A stretch of 64,000 nt of DNA. Source: Mycobacterium gordonae. GTDB taxonomy: Bacteria; Actinomycetota; Actinomycetes; Mycobacteriales; Mycobacteriaceae. Shown piece by piece: positions 35,923 to 44,134 of this stretch (positions are counted from its first letter, which is position 1; each line of letters opens with the position of its first letter). The stretch covers positions 496,001-560,000 of the forward strand of contig NZ_CP070973.1 of the NCBI RefSeq assembly GCF_017086405.1, read 5' to 3'. Position numbers and translations under genes: made by a program. Under the pieces are notes generated by a model, which was not told the origin of the DNA, ran no database searches, and saw nothing but the letters and a program-made list of their open reading frames with translations.

Positions 35923-36666
35923 TCACACACGCGAGGTCAAAAGCGATGACAGCGGCCGGAACGGCTGCAGCCAAGCCCCCTGCTCAGGTAGCGAATCGAG
36001 GCCGATTCGCGGCAGTGGCTCCCGGAAAACGCCTGCAATGTCTTCCAGGTCGACGAACTCCAAGGTATCCGACGCTAGCGCCCAACTGGCGTGTTCACGA
36101 AATCCGAGCACTTGAACCGGGGTTCCCGCACGGGCAACCGCTTCCAGCGGTAGCCGGAACGCCTGACCATCGGCCGAAGCCACCACCAGGCCCGCGAGCC
36201 CTTCGTGAAAGCGCTGGTCGATGTGTTCGAGCATGTCGCGATCGACGTCGCTGTCCTCATCGATTTTAGGCTTGGCGAAGACGGCGAATCCCACGTTGCG
36301 CAACGCGTCGACCCACGGCCGCACCACTTCGGCGCTGCCCGGCGCGATGTTGGTGAACACCGTCGCCTCCGGCTCGACCCGGACGTCGTGGGCCGCCCCG
36401 ATCCCGGCGGCGACCTCGGAGGTGCGCGCCAGCAGCCAGCGGCCCAGCGCGTCGAACCGCGGCCGTTCCACCCCGGTCGGGCGGCGGCCCAGGATCGAGC
36501 CGAGCCCCATGTCGAGGTTCGGGGCGTCCCAGACCAACAACATGCGCTTGAGCTGCTTCTGGATCGGCCCGGCAAGGCCGGCCAGCCCGTCCGGCGACAG
36601 GTCCGGCACCAGCATGGGTGCCAGCGACTCGGAATCCTGCGCGGCTACTTCTTCGGTAATGCTCAT
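35923..36666 (-). CDS. NYN-domain-like protein (Rv0207c-like)
   Basis: 247 residues from ATG 36666. The central part starts with 'LLVWDAPNLDMGLGSILG', the first strand and acidic residue of the NYN/PIN-like nuclease fold, with further acids at 'DEDSDVDRDMLEHID' and 'GLVVASADGQAFRL'. These would make a metal-binding site for RNA cleavage. No nuclease activity is known to me for this protein. It lies five bases after the trmB stop and upstream of mmpL3, all on one strand, so the three genes may be one transcript. Confidence 0.8.
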   Translation of the reverse strand: MSITEEVAAQDSESLAPMLVPDLSPDGLAGLAGPIQKQLKRMLLVWDAPNLDMGLGSILGRRPTGVERPRFDALGRWLLARTSEVAAGIGAAHDVRVEPEATVFTNIAPGSAEVVRPWVDALRNVGFAVFAKPKIDEDSDVDRDMLEHIDQRFHEGLAGLVVASADGQAFRLPLEAVARAGTPVQVLGFREHASWALASDTLEFVDLEDIAGVFREPLPRIGLDSLPEQGAWLQPFRPLSSLLTSRV

Positions 36667-36671
36667 GTGCT

Positions 36672-37451
36672 TCAGATCCGCTTCCATACGAACTCGCAGA
36701 CGGGGCTGCCCGCTTCTTGAGCCTTCGTCTCGTACTTGGTAGGGGGACGACTGACGGAGATCGGTAGTGATTCGGACTCGGGGTCGACGCGGACGAGCCG
36801 GGTCCCGGCCTCTTCCATCTCGGAACTCACCGCGTCGATGTGCTCGGCGTAGCCGGGATGGTCCGTGGCGGCGTGCAGCAAACCTCCCGGGAGTAGCCGA
36901 TCGGCGATGAGGGAAACCGTTGCGGGCTGGATGAGCCTGCGTTTGTGGTGCCGTGCCTTCGGCCACGGGTCGGGGAAGAAGATCCGCACCCCGGTCAGCG
37001 ACTGTGGTTCGATCAGGTACCTGAGCACGTCGACCCCGTTGCCCCTGATCAGCCGGATGTTGCCGACCTGCTCGGCGTCGATGGCGCACAACAGTTGCGC
37101 CAGACCGCGCCGGTAGATCTCCACCGCGATCACGTCTATCTGCGGCTCGGCCTGCGCCATCGCCAGTGTCGACGTCCCGCTGCCGCATCCGATCTCCACC
37201 ACGAGCGGCGCGCTGCGGCCGAACCAGGCTTGAGTGTCCAGGCGGGCGTCCAGCGGGGTGTCCGGGGGCCCACCGGACGGGACGTCGGCCTGCCGGCCAA
37301 GATGTGGCCACAGCCGCTCCCAGGTCTGCCGCTGGGCATCGGACAGTGCGGAACGACGCGACCGGTAACTCGTGGCAGGCAGATAGCCCCAGGGCGCGTC
37401 GGGCCGTAACCCAACCCCGGGTTGCGCATGCATCCGTCCATGGTGGCGCAT
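36672..37451 (-). CDS. trmB: tRNA (guanosine(46)-N7)-methyltransferase TrmB
   Basis: 259 residues from ATG 37451; upstream in-frame codons to 37547 are not conserved in type. The SAM site is 'VVEIGCGSGTSTLAMA', then 'RGNGVDVL', the family signature 'IFFPDPWPKARHHKRRL', 'ATDHPGYAEHI', and the C-terminal 'PPTKYETKAQEAG' which contacts tRNA. It makes m7G46 in the variable loop of tRNAs. About 45 extra residues at the N-terminus relative to E. coli TrmB are usual in mycobacteria. Divergent from the GTPase-like pair. Confidence 0.94.
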   Translation of the reverse strand: MRHHGRMHAQPGVGLRPDAPWGYLPATSYRSRRSALSDAQRQTWERLWPHLGRQADVPSGGPPDTPLDARLDTQAWFGRSAPLVVEIGCGSGTSTLAMAQAEPQIDVIAVEIYRRGLAQLLCAIDAEQVGNIRLIRGNGVDVLRYLIEPQSLTGVRIFFPDPWPKARHHKRRLIQPATVSLIADRLLPGGLLHAATDHPGYAEHIDAVSSEMEEAGTRLVRVDPESESLPISVSRPPTKYETKAQEAGSPVCEFVWKRI

Positions 37452-37684
37452 GAACACCAGGTGTAGCCGCCTCTGGTCCAGATTGATACCCAACAGTTGC
37501 CTTTGGCTGGTATCGGGCGGCACCTGGCTCGCGCGCGGGCGTCGCAAATGCCACCATTCGGTGCGGATGCTTATCGAGGGGACGGGGGGACCAGATTTTC
37601 GTCGAGGAGCTGAGACGATTCGCGCAGCGGGCGGCTGACCAGCGGGTTACGGCCATCGCCGACCGGGTTGCCGCGCCACTGCGG

Positions 37685-38518
37685 GTGGCGGTCCGCGGGC
37701 GCCGGGGGGTGGGCCGCAGCACGGTCGCCCGCGCGCTGGGGCACTGGTTCACGGTGGTGCAAAGCGACGCTGACCTCGAAGTTCAGGTCATTGCGGAGGT
37801 CGTCAAACCGGAGGACGCATCAGCTGCGCAGCTGGTCGTCCTGAACAAGGCGGACCTGACCGGCTTCGGCGGTGCGGGCCCGATGGCCGCGGCGAGCGCG
37901 CGCTGTCCCGAGTTCTCCCGGTTACTGGGAGCGCCGGTGGTGCCGATGAGCGGATTGCTGGCGGCGGCCGCGCTCGGCGGGGTGGACGCCGCCAGCTGGG
38001 CGGCGTTGCGGACATTGGCCGCCGAGCCCGACCGTCTGGACGGGTTCCTCACGACAGACGTGCCGGTGCGCCGGCAGCTGTTGGCCACCGTGGATCTGTT
38101 CGGTATCGCGCTCGCGGTCGCGGCACTGCGGCAGGGGAGCGGGCCCGCCCGGGTGCGGGCGCTGTGGCGTCGGGTGAGTGGCGTCGACGACGTCGTCGAG
38201 CGTCTCGTCGCCGCCGGCGCACGGGCTCGCTACCGGCGGGTGCTCGATGCCGTCACCGAACTGGAGGTGCTGTCTGTCGGTGACCCCGCCATCGGCACTT
38301 TTCTCGCCGCCGACGACACCGTGATCGCGCGAATGGCCGTTGCGCTGGACGCCGCACAGGAGGACGGGTTGGCACCCGGGCCGTCAGGACCGCTGCAGCG
38401 AGCCGTGCACTGGCAGCGTTACGGCCGTTGCGCGCCGAACGGTCTGCACCGTGCCTACGGTGCGGACATCGCCAGGGGTGCATTGCGCCTGTGGTCGGCC
38501 GGTCAGGAGCCGAGGTGA
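37685..38518 (+). CDS. P-loop GTPase-like protein (Rv0209-like), 5' end probably frameshifted
   Basis: 277 residues if started at GTG 37685, with a P-loop 'GRRGVGRSTVARAL' at once after the start and a probable 'LNKADLTG' (NKxD) near residue 53; the C-terminal half is helical. The same frame is open upstream to 37487 and clearly coding-like over the last 30 codons ('VEELRRFAQRAADQRVTAIA'), but has no ATG, GTG or TTG there. An ATG at 37567 enters this frame if the six-G run at 37584-37589 loses one G (an ATG at 37548 would if it gained one). So the native start is probably upstream. Rv0209 of H37Rv is longer (361 residues as I recall). Coupled to the next gene by GTGA. Confidence 0.75.
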   Translation: MAVRGRRGVGRSTVARALGHWFTVVQSDADLEVQVIAEVVKPEDASAAQLVVLNKADLTGFGGAGPMAAASARCPEFSRLLGAPVVPMSGLLAAAALGGVDAASWAALRTLAAEPDRLDGFLTTDVPVRRQLLATVDLFGIALAVAALRQGSGPARVRALWRRVSGVDDVVERLVAAGARARYRRVLDAVTELEVLSVGDPAIGTFLAADDTVIARMAVALDAAQEDGLAPGPSGPLQRAVHWQRYGRCAPNGLHRAYGADIARGALRLWSAGQEPR

Positions 38519-40032
38519 CCAGCGGTACCCGCGAGGATCCCCTGGCCCGGGTCGACACCCTGGTGGCCTCCATCGGGCCGCAGCTGAGCCCGCCGGTCAT
38601 CAGCCGGCGCGACGCGGTGCTGGTGACGGGGCCTTGGCTGGCCGGGGTCAGCAGCGTCGCAGCCGCGCTTCGGCAACGGATCCCGCAACGCACGTTCATC
38701 GAGTCTGGCGAGTTGGGCGCCGGCGACGCCCCGACGGGGGTGGTGTTCGTGGTGTCGGCCGCCGCGCCGATGACGGCGTCAGACTGCCTGTTGCTCGACG
38801 CCGCGGCCGACAACACCGACATGGTGGTGGCGGTGGTGGCCAAGATCGACGTGCACTTCGGCTGGCGCGACGTGCTCGATGCCAATCGGAGCCGGCTGAC
38901 CGCGCACGCACCGCGCTACGGCAAGGTGCCCTGGCTCGGCGCCGCCGCCGCACCCCAGGTCGGTTCGCCACAGGTCGACGACCTGGTCGGCACGGTGGCC
39001 GCCCAGCTTGCCGATTCCGACATGGCCCGTCGCAACCGGCTGCGCGCGTGGGAATCACGGCTGTGGACGGCCGCGCAACGCTTCGACCGGGACGCCGACG
39101 GCGCGGGTAGGCGAGCCCGGGTCGAGGCGTTGCGCGAGCAGCGCGGCGCGGCGTTGCGGCAGCGGCGTCAATCACGGTCCGAGCGGACGATCACGCTGCG
39201 CGCCCAGATACAGCAGGCACGGGTGCAGCAGTCGCATGCCGTGCGCACCCGCGCGGCGACGCTGCGCGGCGAACTGCACGCGGACGTCGCGGCACTGTCG
39301 CGCCGGCAGGTGCCAGGTTTCGCGGCCGCCGCCCAGACTCGGCTCGACGAGGTGGCCGGCGAGGTCGCCGCGGGGTGCGACGCCCACCTGGGCGAGGTGG
39401 CCGCGGCCATGGGGGTGCCGCTGGATATGCCGCCGAGCGCCGCACCGAGCGTGCCGGTGTCGGCTCCCGCCCTGAAATCCCGCCGCCTGGAGATGCGGCT
39501 GATGATGGTCTTCGGCGCGGTGTTCGGGCTCGGGGTGGCGCTGACGCTGAGCCGGTTGGTCGCCGGACTGGCAGCTGACCTGCATCCGGGGCTGACGGCC
39601 GCCGGGATCGCGGTCTGCGTGGCATTGGGGTTGGCGACGACGGCGTGGGTGGTCGCGGTGCGCAGTCTGCTCAGCGACCGTGCGGTGCTGGACCGTTGGG
39701 CGGATGACGCGACGTCGTCGTTGCGCTCGGTCGGCGATCAGACGGTGGCCAGTCGGGTGCTGGCCGCCGAAGCGCTGTTGAGCACCGCGGCCAGCGCGCA
39801 CGACGAAGCCGAGCACGTCCGCGTGGCCGACCAGGTCAGCGCGATCGACGGCGAGTTGCGTGAGCATGGCCTCGCGGCGGCGCGGGCCGCGGCGGTGCGT
39901 GACCGGGAGATGCCGACCATCCAGTTGGTGCTCGACGCGATCCGCGCAGAATTGGGGGAACCGGGTATCCCTAAACAGCCGGGGATCGTCCGGGCCGAAA
40001 CCCCGACGCGTGACAGCAGCAGACCTTTCTGA
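38515..40032 (+). CDS. dynamin-like GTPase-family membrane protein (Rv0210-like)
   Basis: 505 residues, GTG overlapping the previous stop. The N-terminal half has the fold of a P-loop GTPase but a degenerate A motif ('VLVTGPWLAGVSSVAAAL'; no GKS/T), followed by a long Arg-rich helical stretch (about 190-290) that may be coiled. Two membrane helices lie at about 325-385 ('RLMMVFGAVFGLGVALTL', then 'AAGIAVCVALGLATTAWVV'), then another helical segment. In pairing with Rv0209-like it resembles tandem bacterial dynamin-like systems, in which one partner is catalytically weaker. Membrane remodelling is an inference only. Confidence 0.8.
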   Translation: MTSGTREDPLARVDTLVASIGPQLSPPVISRRDAVLVTGPWLAGVSSVAAALRQRIPQRTFIESGELGAGDAPTGVVFVVSAAAPMTASDCLLLDAAADNTDMVVAVVAKIDVHFGWRDVLDANRSRLTAHAPRYGKVPWLGAAAAPQVGSPQVDDLVGTVAAQLADSDMARRNRLRAWESRLWTAAQRFDRDADGAGRRARVEALREQRGAALRQRRQSRSERTITLRAQIQQARVQQSHAVRTRAATLRGELHADVAALSRRQVPGFAAAAQTRLDEVAGEVAAGCDAHLGEVAAAMGVPLDMPPSAAPSVPVSAPALKSRRLEMRLMMVFGAVFGLGVALTLSRLVAGLAADLHPGLTAAGIAVCVALGLATTAWVVAVRSLLSDRAVLDRWADDATSSLRSVGDQTVASRVLAAEALLSTAASAHDEAEHVRVADQVSAIDGELREHGLAAARAAAVRDREMPTIQLVLDAIRAELGEPGIPKQPGIVRAETPTRDSSRPF

Positions 40033-40068
40033 ATCGGTCTTGTGAGCAGGCTTATACCCTCCTGGGAC

Positions 40069-40096
40069 TTACGCGACAACTGATGCGCGATAATCT
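40069..40096 (+). promoter_or_regulatory. possible promoter upstream of pckA
   Basis: TTACGC (40069-40074) and TAATCT (40091-40096) are spaced by 16 bases in the 145-base gap before pckA, whose ribosome site AGGAGAG sits eight bases or so before ATG 40178. The -10 match is fair and the -35 match weak. No operator or riboswitch was recognised. Confidence 0.3.
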
Positions 40097-40177
40097 GAAT
40101 AAGAAAGCGTTAAGTGTGCTGAACATGCATGCCACTGCAACCGACGTATACCTCGCAGCAGAATTCAGGAGAGTTCG

Positions 40178-42007
40178 ATGACCTCAGCGACCATCCCCGG
40201 CCTGGACACCGCACCCACCAACCATCAGGGGCTGCTGTCCTGGGTGCAGGAGGTCGCCGAGCTCACCCAGCCCGACCGGGTGGTCTTCACCGACGGCTCC
40301 GAGGAGGAGTTCCGGCGGCTGGCTGACCAGTTGGTCGAGGCCGGCACGTTCAAGCCGCTGAACCCGGAGAAGCACCACAACTCTTACCTGGCGCTGTCTG
40401 ACCCGTCCGACGTCGCCCGGGTGGAGTCCCGCACCTTCATCTGCTCCGAGCGCGAGATCGACGCCGGTCCGACCAACAACTGGAAAGACCCGAGCGAGAT
40501 GCGCTCGCTGATGACCGACCTGTACCGCGGCTGCATGCGCGGTCGCACCATGTACGTGGTGCCGTTCTGCATGGGCCCGCTGGGGGCCGAGGACCCCAAG
40601 CTCGGCGTGGAGATCACCGACTCCGAGTACGTCGTCGTCTCGATGCGCACCATGACCCGGATGGGCAAGGCCGCGCTCGAGAAGATCGGCGACGACGGCT
40701 TCTTTGTCAAGGCGCTGCACTCGGTCGGTGCCCCCCTCGAAGAGGGCCAGGCCGACGTGCCGTGGCCGTGCAATGACACCAAGTACATCACCCACTTTCC
40801 GGAGACCCGGGAGATCTGGAGCTACGGCTCGGGCTACGGCGGCAACGCCTTGCTCGGAAAGAAGTGCTACTCACTGCGGATCGCCTCGGCGATGGCTCAC
40901 GACGAGGGCTGGCTGGCCGAGCACATGCTGATCCTCAAGCTGATATCGCCGGAGAACAAGGCGTACTACTTCGCCGCCGCGTTCCCTTCGGCGTGCGGCA
41001 AGACCAACCTGGCCATGCTGCAGCCCACCATCCCCGGCTGGCGCGCCGAGACGCTGGGTGACGACATCGCCTGGATGCGCTTCGGCAAGGACGGCCGGTT
41101 GTACGCCGTCAACCCCGAGTTCGGTTTCTTCGGCGTGGCGCCGGGCACCAACTGGAAGTCCAACCCCAACGCCATGCGCACCATCGCCGGCGGCAACACC
41201 GTATTCACCAACGTTGCGCTGACCGACGACGGCGACGTGTGGTGGGAGGGCCTGGAGGGCGACCCGCAGCACCTGATCGACTGGAAGGGCAACGACTGGT
41301 ACTTCCGCGAGACGGAAACCAACGCCGCGCACCCGAACTCCCGCTACTGCACCCCGATGTCGCAGTGCCCGATTCTGGCTCCCGAGTGGGACGACCCGCA
41401 GGGCGTGCCGATCTCCGGCATCCTGTTCGGCGGTCGCCGCAAGACCACGGTTCCCCTGGTCACCGAGGCCCGCGACTGGCAGCACGGTGTCTTCATCGGT
41501 GCCACCCTGGGCAGCGAGCAGACCGCCGCGGCAGAGGGCAAGGTCGGCAACGTGCGCCGAGACCCGATGGCCATGTTGCCGTTCCTCGGCTACAACGTCG
41601 GCGACTACCTGGGCCACTGGATCAACCTGGGCAAGAACGCCGACGAGTCCAAGCTGCCCAAGGTGTTCTTCGTCAACTGGTTCCGCCGCGGCGAAGACGG
41701 CCGCTTCCTGTGGCCGGGTTTCGGCGAGAACAGCCGGGTGCTGAAGTGGATCGTCGACCGCATCGAGCACAAGGCCGGCGGCAGCACGACTCCGATCGGC
41801 ACGGTTCCGGGCGTGGAGGATCTGGATCTGGACGGGTTGGATGTCGAGGCCGGTGACGTGGCCGCAGCGCTGACCGTCGACACCGAGGAGTGGCGAGAGG
41901 AACTGCCGCTGATCGAGGAGTGGCTGGAGTTCGTCGGCGAGAAGCTGCCCACCGGTATCCGCGACGAATTCGACGCGCTCAAGGAACGCCTGCGCGACGC
42001 GCAGTAG
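40178..42007 (+). CDS. pckA: phosphoenolpyruvate carboxykinase (GTP)
   Basis: 609 residues, ATG with AGGAGAG upstream. GTP-type PEPCK throughout: '[14 protein letters not shown]' for substrate binding, the PEPCK-specific P-loop '[15 protein letters not shown]' near residue 270 with the reactive Cys, '[10 protein letters not shown]' for metal, and '[14 protein letters not shown]' near 415. It converts oxaloacetate and GTP into PEP, opening gluconeogenesis from lipid-derived carbon, and is needed for virulence in M. tuberculosis. Placement after the GTPase-like pair is as in H37Rv, but the genes after it are not. Confidence 0.95.
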   Translation: MTSATIPGLDTAPTNHQGLLSWVQEVAELTQPDRVVFTDGSEEEFRRLADQLVEAGTFKPLNPEKHHNSYLALSDPSDVARVESRTFICSEREIDAGPTNNWKDPSEMRSLMTDLYRGCMRGRTMYVVPFCMGPLGAEDPKLGVEITDSEYVVVSMRTMTRMGKAALEKIGDDGFFVKALHSVGAPLEEGQADVPWPCNDTKYITHFPETREIWSYGSGYGGNALLGKKCYSLRIASAMAHDEGWLAEHMLILKLISPENKAYYFAAAFPSACGKTNLAMLQPTIPGWRAETLGDDIAWMRFGKDGRLYAVNPEFGFFGVAPGTNWKSNPNAMRTIAGGNTVFTNVALTDDGDVWWEGLEGDPQHLIDWKGNDWYFRETETNAAHPNSRYCTPMSQCPILAPEWDDPQGVPISGILFGGRRKTTVPLVTEARDWQHGVFIGATLGSEQTAAAEGKVGNVRRDPMAMLPFLGYNVGDYLGHWINLGKNADESKLPKVFFVNWFRRGEDGRFLWPGFGENSRVLKWIVDRIEHKAGGSTTPIGTVPGVEDLDLDGLDVEAGDVAAALTVDTEEWREELPLIEEWLEFVGEKLPTGIRDEFDALKERLRDAQ

Positions 42008-42075
42008 GCTTCACCGGCAGTGGCGGCTGGTCTGGGCTTTGGCCGTTGTCATGCGGCACTTGTCGTAGGGGGAAG

Positions 42076-43434
42076 CTACCCTGCGTCGGCGTCTGTCCAC
42101 CGCCGAGCGGCCGCCTCCATCACGGCGGCGGTTTGTTCTTTGACGTGTCCGAGGTAGGCGGCCGGTGTTACGGCGTCGGCCAGCTTCGGGTCGCGGCGCG
42201 CAACGAGGGTGGCGAAAGACTCGCCTGTCTCGAGGGACGTGGTAACCAACGTTTCCAACTGGTCGTGGGCGGCCTGGCGGCCGAGTTCCGGCGCCAACCG
42301 CATCATCACCGATTCGGCCATGAGCATCCCACGGGTCAGGTCGAGATTGGCTGCCATTGCCGCGGCGTCCACGTGCAGCCCGCCTAGCATGTCGGCCGCG
42401 GTGCGAACGGCGCCGCCGCATACGGCCAGCGCCGGGGCCACCGAGTGCCACTCGAGCGACCAGACGGCCGTCGCCCGTTCGCAATCGGCCACGGCACCGT
42501 CGAGAGCAAGGTCCAGGTAGGTGCGGGTCAGCCGCGCTGCTCGGATGAGTTGTTGTGAGCCGATGGGATTGCGCTTCTGCGGCATGGTGCTGCTGACGCC
42601 GCGACCGGGTGCGCTGGGCTCGCTCAGCTCAGCCAGCTCAGCTTGGGAACCCACGACGATGTCGAGGCCGATCTTGCCCAAAGAAGCCGCCACCTGTGCG
42701 GCCCAGGCTACGACCTCGACCAAGCTATCGCGGGTGGAGTGCCAGCTGATCGACGGCGCGGCCAAGCCGAGGCGCCGGGCCAGACCGCGGCGAACGTCCA
42801 AACCGTGCGGCGCCATGGAGGCGAGGCTGCCGACAGCGCCGCCGAGTTGAACCACCGCGACTCGGGGCCGCAGCTCGGTGAGCCGGTCCAGATGGCGTAG
42901 CAGCGGCGCGGTCCAGCACGCCACGCGGTACCCGAAGGTGATCGGGAGGGCCTGCTGCAGTTGGCTGCGACCGACCATCACCGCGCCGCCATGCTCAGTG
43001 TCCAGACGCGTTAGCGCGGCCAGCGTGTGCAGAAGGTCCCGCTCGATGACATCGAGCGCCGCGACGATCTGCAGGACCACGGCGGTGTCCATGATGTCTT
43101 GGGTGGTAGCCCCCCAGTGGGTGTACTGCCCAAGACCGCCAGGCAGGATCGCGGCGAGTTGTTCGACGAGGCCGACGATCGGATACCCGGCCGCGTTCGT
43201 GCGGCTGGCGAGGCGTGCGATGTCGAGTTCGTCCGGGGTGACGGCGCGCAGCGCTGGTGCGACTTCGGCTGGGACCATGCCCAGGTCGGCTTGCGCCGCC
43301 GCCAGTTCCGCTTCGACCTGAAGGAATCGGGCCAGCAACCCGCGCTCGCAGAGGATCGCGCGCAGCTCGTCGTTGGTGTGCAAGCCGCCGAGCACTGCGC
43401 TGTCCAGCGCGGATAGCACCGTCGATGGAGTCAT
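42076..43434 (-). CDS. lyase family protein, 3-carboxy-cis,cis-muconate cycloisomerase-like (PcaB-like)
   Basis: 452 residues of the fumarase/argininosuccinase/adenylosuccinate lyase superfamily. The signature 'GVSSTMPQKRNPIGSQ' (about residue 275) contains the flexible catalytic loop, with 'YTHWGATTQDIMDTA' near residue 105 and 'GRSQLQQALPITFGYRVA' near 155. Those segments resemble bacterial PcaB cycloisomerases more than purine-type adenylosuccinate lyases, but no other protocatechuate-pathway gene lies nearby, so the substrate is open. Not at this site in H37Rv as I remember it, where nadR and a methyltransferase stand. Convergent with pckA. Confidence 0.85.
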   Translation of the reverse strand: MTPSTVLSALDSAVLGGLHTNDELRAILCERGLLARFLQVEAELAAAQADLGMVPAEVAPALRAVTPDELDIARLASRTNAAGYPIVGLVEQLAAILPGGLGQYTHWGATTQDIMDTAVVLQIVAALDVIERDLLHTLAALTRLDTEHGGAVMVGRSQLQQALPITFGYRVACWTAPLLRHLDRLTELRPRVAVVQLGGAVGSLASMAPHGLDVRRGLARRLGLAAPSISWHSTRDSLVEVVAWAAQVAASLGKIGLDIVVGSQAELAELSEPSAPGRGVSSTMPQKRNPIGSQQLIRAARLTRTYLDLALDGAVADCERATAVWSLEWHSVAPALAVCGGAVRTAADMLGGLHVDAAAMAANLDLTRGMLMAESVMMRLAPELGRQAAHDQLETLVTTSLETGESFATLVARRDPKLADAVTPAAYLGHVKEQTAAVMEAAARRWTDADAG

Positions 43435-43897
43435 TTGTCACTCATGTGCGTCGAAGTGTGGGGTGTCGTGGGCGGACCCACCGTACACCGGAGACAAGAA
43501 TGCGCACCACGCAAATGAAAAGTTGCTGACCTTTCGCGCCGCACGAGTTCCACACTCGACGCGAGCGCCCCGCGGCGCGTTCGCGCAACACCGCATACAT
43601 CGACGACATCATCGCGCGGGCCGGGCCGCTGCTCGACGGCAGGCGACACCATAGGCGATGGGTGCACGACCTCAGTCTCGTACTCACCCTCGTACTCACC
43701 CTGGCGCTCATTCTGGTGGCGACGCAGACCGCCCTACAAGACCCGAAAGAAACGCCAGGTGAGCGACCATACGACTGCGGACACAACGATCAAGTGATTT
43801 GCCAGAACATTTTTTCGCATCACCGAAGAACAAAGTTCATGGCACTTGAACAGCTCGTATAGCCAAGTCTGATCGTTGAATTCGCAGCATAGCTAAG
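43435..43897. other. non-coding stretch upstream of the antiporter leader
   Basis: About 460 bases in which I support no gene. Short frames exist on both strands but have no ribosome site or recognisable product; one contains a 12-base tandem repeat (TCGTACTCACCC twice, 43668-43691) that only produces a Leu/Thr/Val-rich run. The last 120 bases are noticeably richer in A and T than the neighbours, as expected next to a promoter or in acquired DNA. Confidence 0.5.
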
Positions 43898-43926
43898 TTG
43901 CCATACCTCGCTGGTAAGGCTAGCCT
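43898..43926 (+). promoter_or_regulatory. promoter of the riboswitch-antiporter unit with palindrome over the -10
   Basis: TTGCCA (43898-43903) and TAGCCT (43921-43926) are separated by exactly 17 bases, a near-consensus SigA-type pair, which would start RNA at about 43932, just before helix P1 of the riboswitch. AGGCTAGCCT (43917-43926) is a perfect ten-base palindrome covering the -10, within GGTAAGGCTAGCCT, which partly matches the core of the IdeR box. A metal-responsive repressor could act here. Confidence 0.6.
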
Positions 43927-43933
43927 CGGGGTA

Positions 43934-44064
43934 GCGAAGGGGAGTAGTTCCAGATCGTCGGTGTGATACCGGCGGCTGCGGATGGTCGACATACTGGCGA
44001 TTTCGGACTCGGTTCGGACGCCCGGTCATCCACCGGGAAGTGTCCGGCGAGCGAGACCTTCGGC
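43934..44064 (+). ncRNA. yybP-ykoY-type riboswitch aptamer (Mn2+)
   Basis: Two conserved loop motifs of the class are present at the expected ends: GGGGAGTAG (43939-43947) and GAGACC (44053-44058). Helix P1 pairs CGAAGG (43935-43940) with CCTTCG (44057-44062). One internal arm is clear: CGGAC (44015-44019) with GTCCG (44042-44046), enclosing the hairpin CCCGGT/ACCGGG (44021-44026 and 44032-44037). GACATACTGG (43988-43997) can pair through CTGG with CCAG near 43950. The class senses Mn2+ and commonly precedes cation exporters, which is what follows. Identification is by motif and pairing, not by a covariance model. Confidence 0.82.
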
Positions 44065-44091
44065 CGACAAACAGTCGGTCCGAAGTCTCGC
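44051..44091 (+). terminator. competing hairpin (expression platform) overlapping the riboswitch 3' strand
   Basis: GCGAGACCTTCGGCCGAC (44051-44068) pairs with GTCGGTCCGAAGTCTCGC (44074-44091): 17 base pairs, one bulge on each side, loop AAACA. The 5' arm contains the GAGACC motif and the CCTTCG needed for aptamer helix P1, so aptamer and hairpin exclude each other. No U-tract follows, but mycobacterial terminators often lack one. It ends 43 bases before the start codon. Ligand binding would keep P1 and permit expression. Confidence 0.78.
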
Positions 44092-44134
44092 CGCTTTCGA
44101 CGAAACTCGGACCGCAGGAACCGAAGGACGCGAT

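Noticed and set aside
36667-37752. N-terminal extension of the NYN-type gene to 609 residues
   Set aside because: The extra part runs antisense to or across trmB and is basic low-complexity text; ATG 36666 gives the family length.
43442-43862. Small frames around 43442-43862 on both strands
   Set aside because: No ribosome site, no recognisable domain, and one is only a Leu-rich product of a 12-base tandem repeat.
43982-44134. Upstream start of the antiporter gene at 43982
   Set aside because: It lies inside the riboswitch and adds a charged leader not expected in an exchanger; ATG 44135 has a ribosome site.
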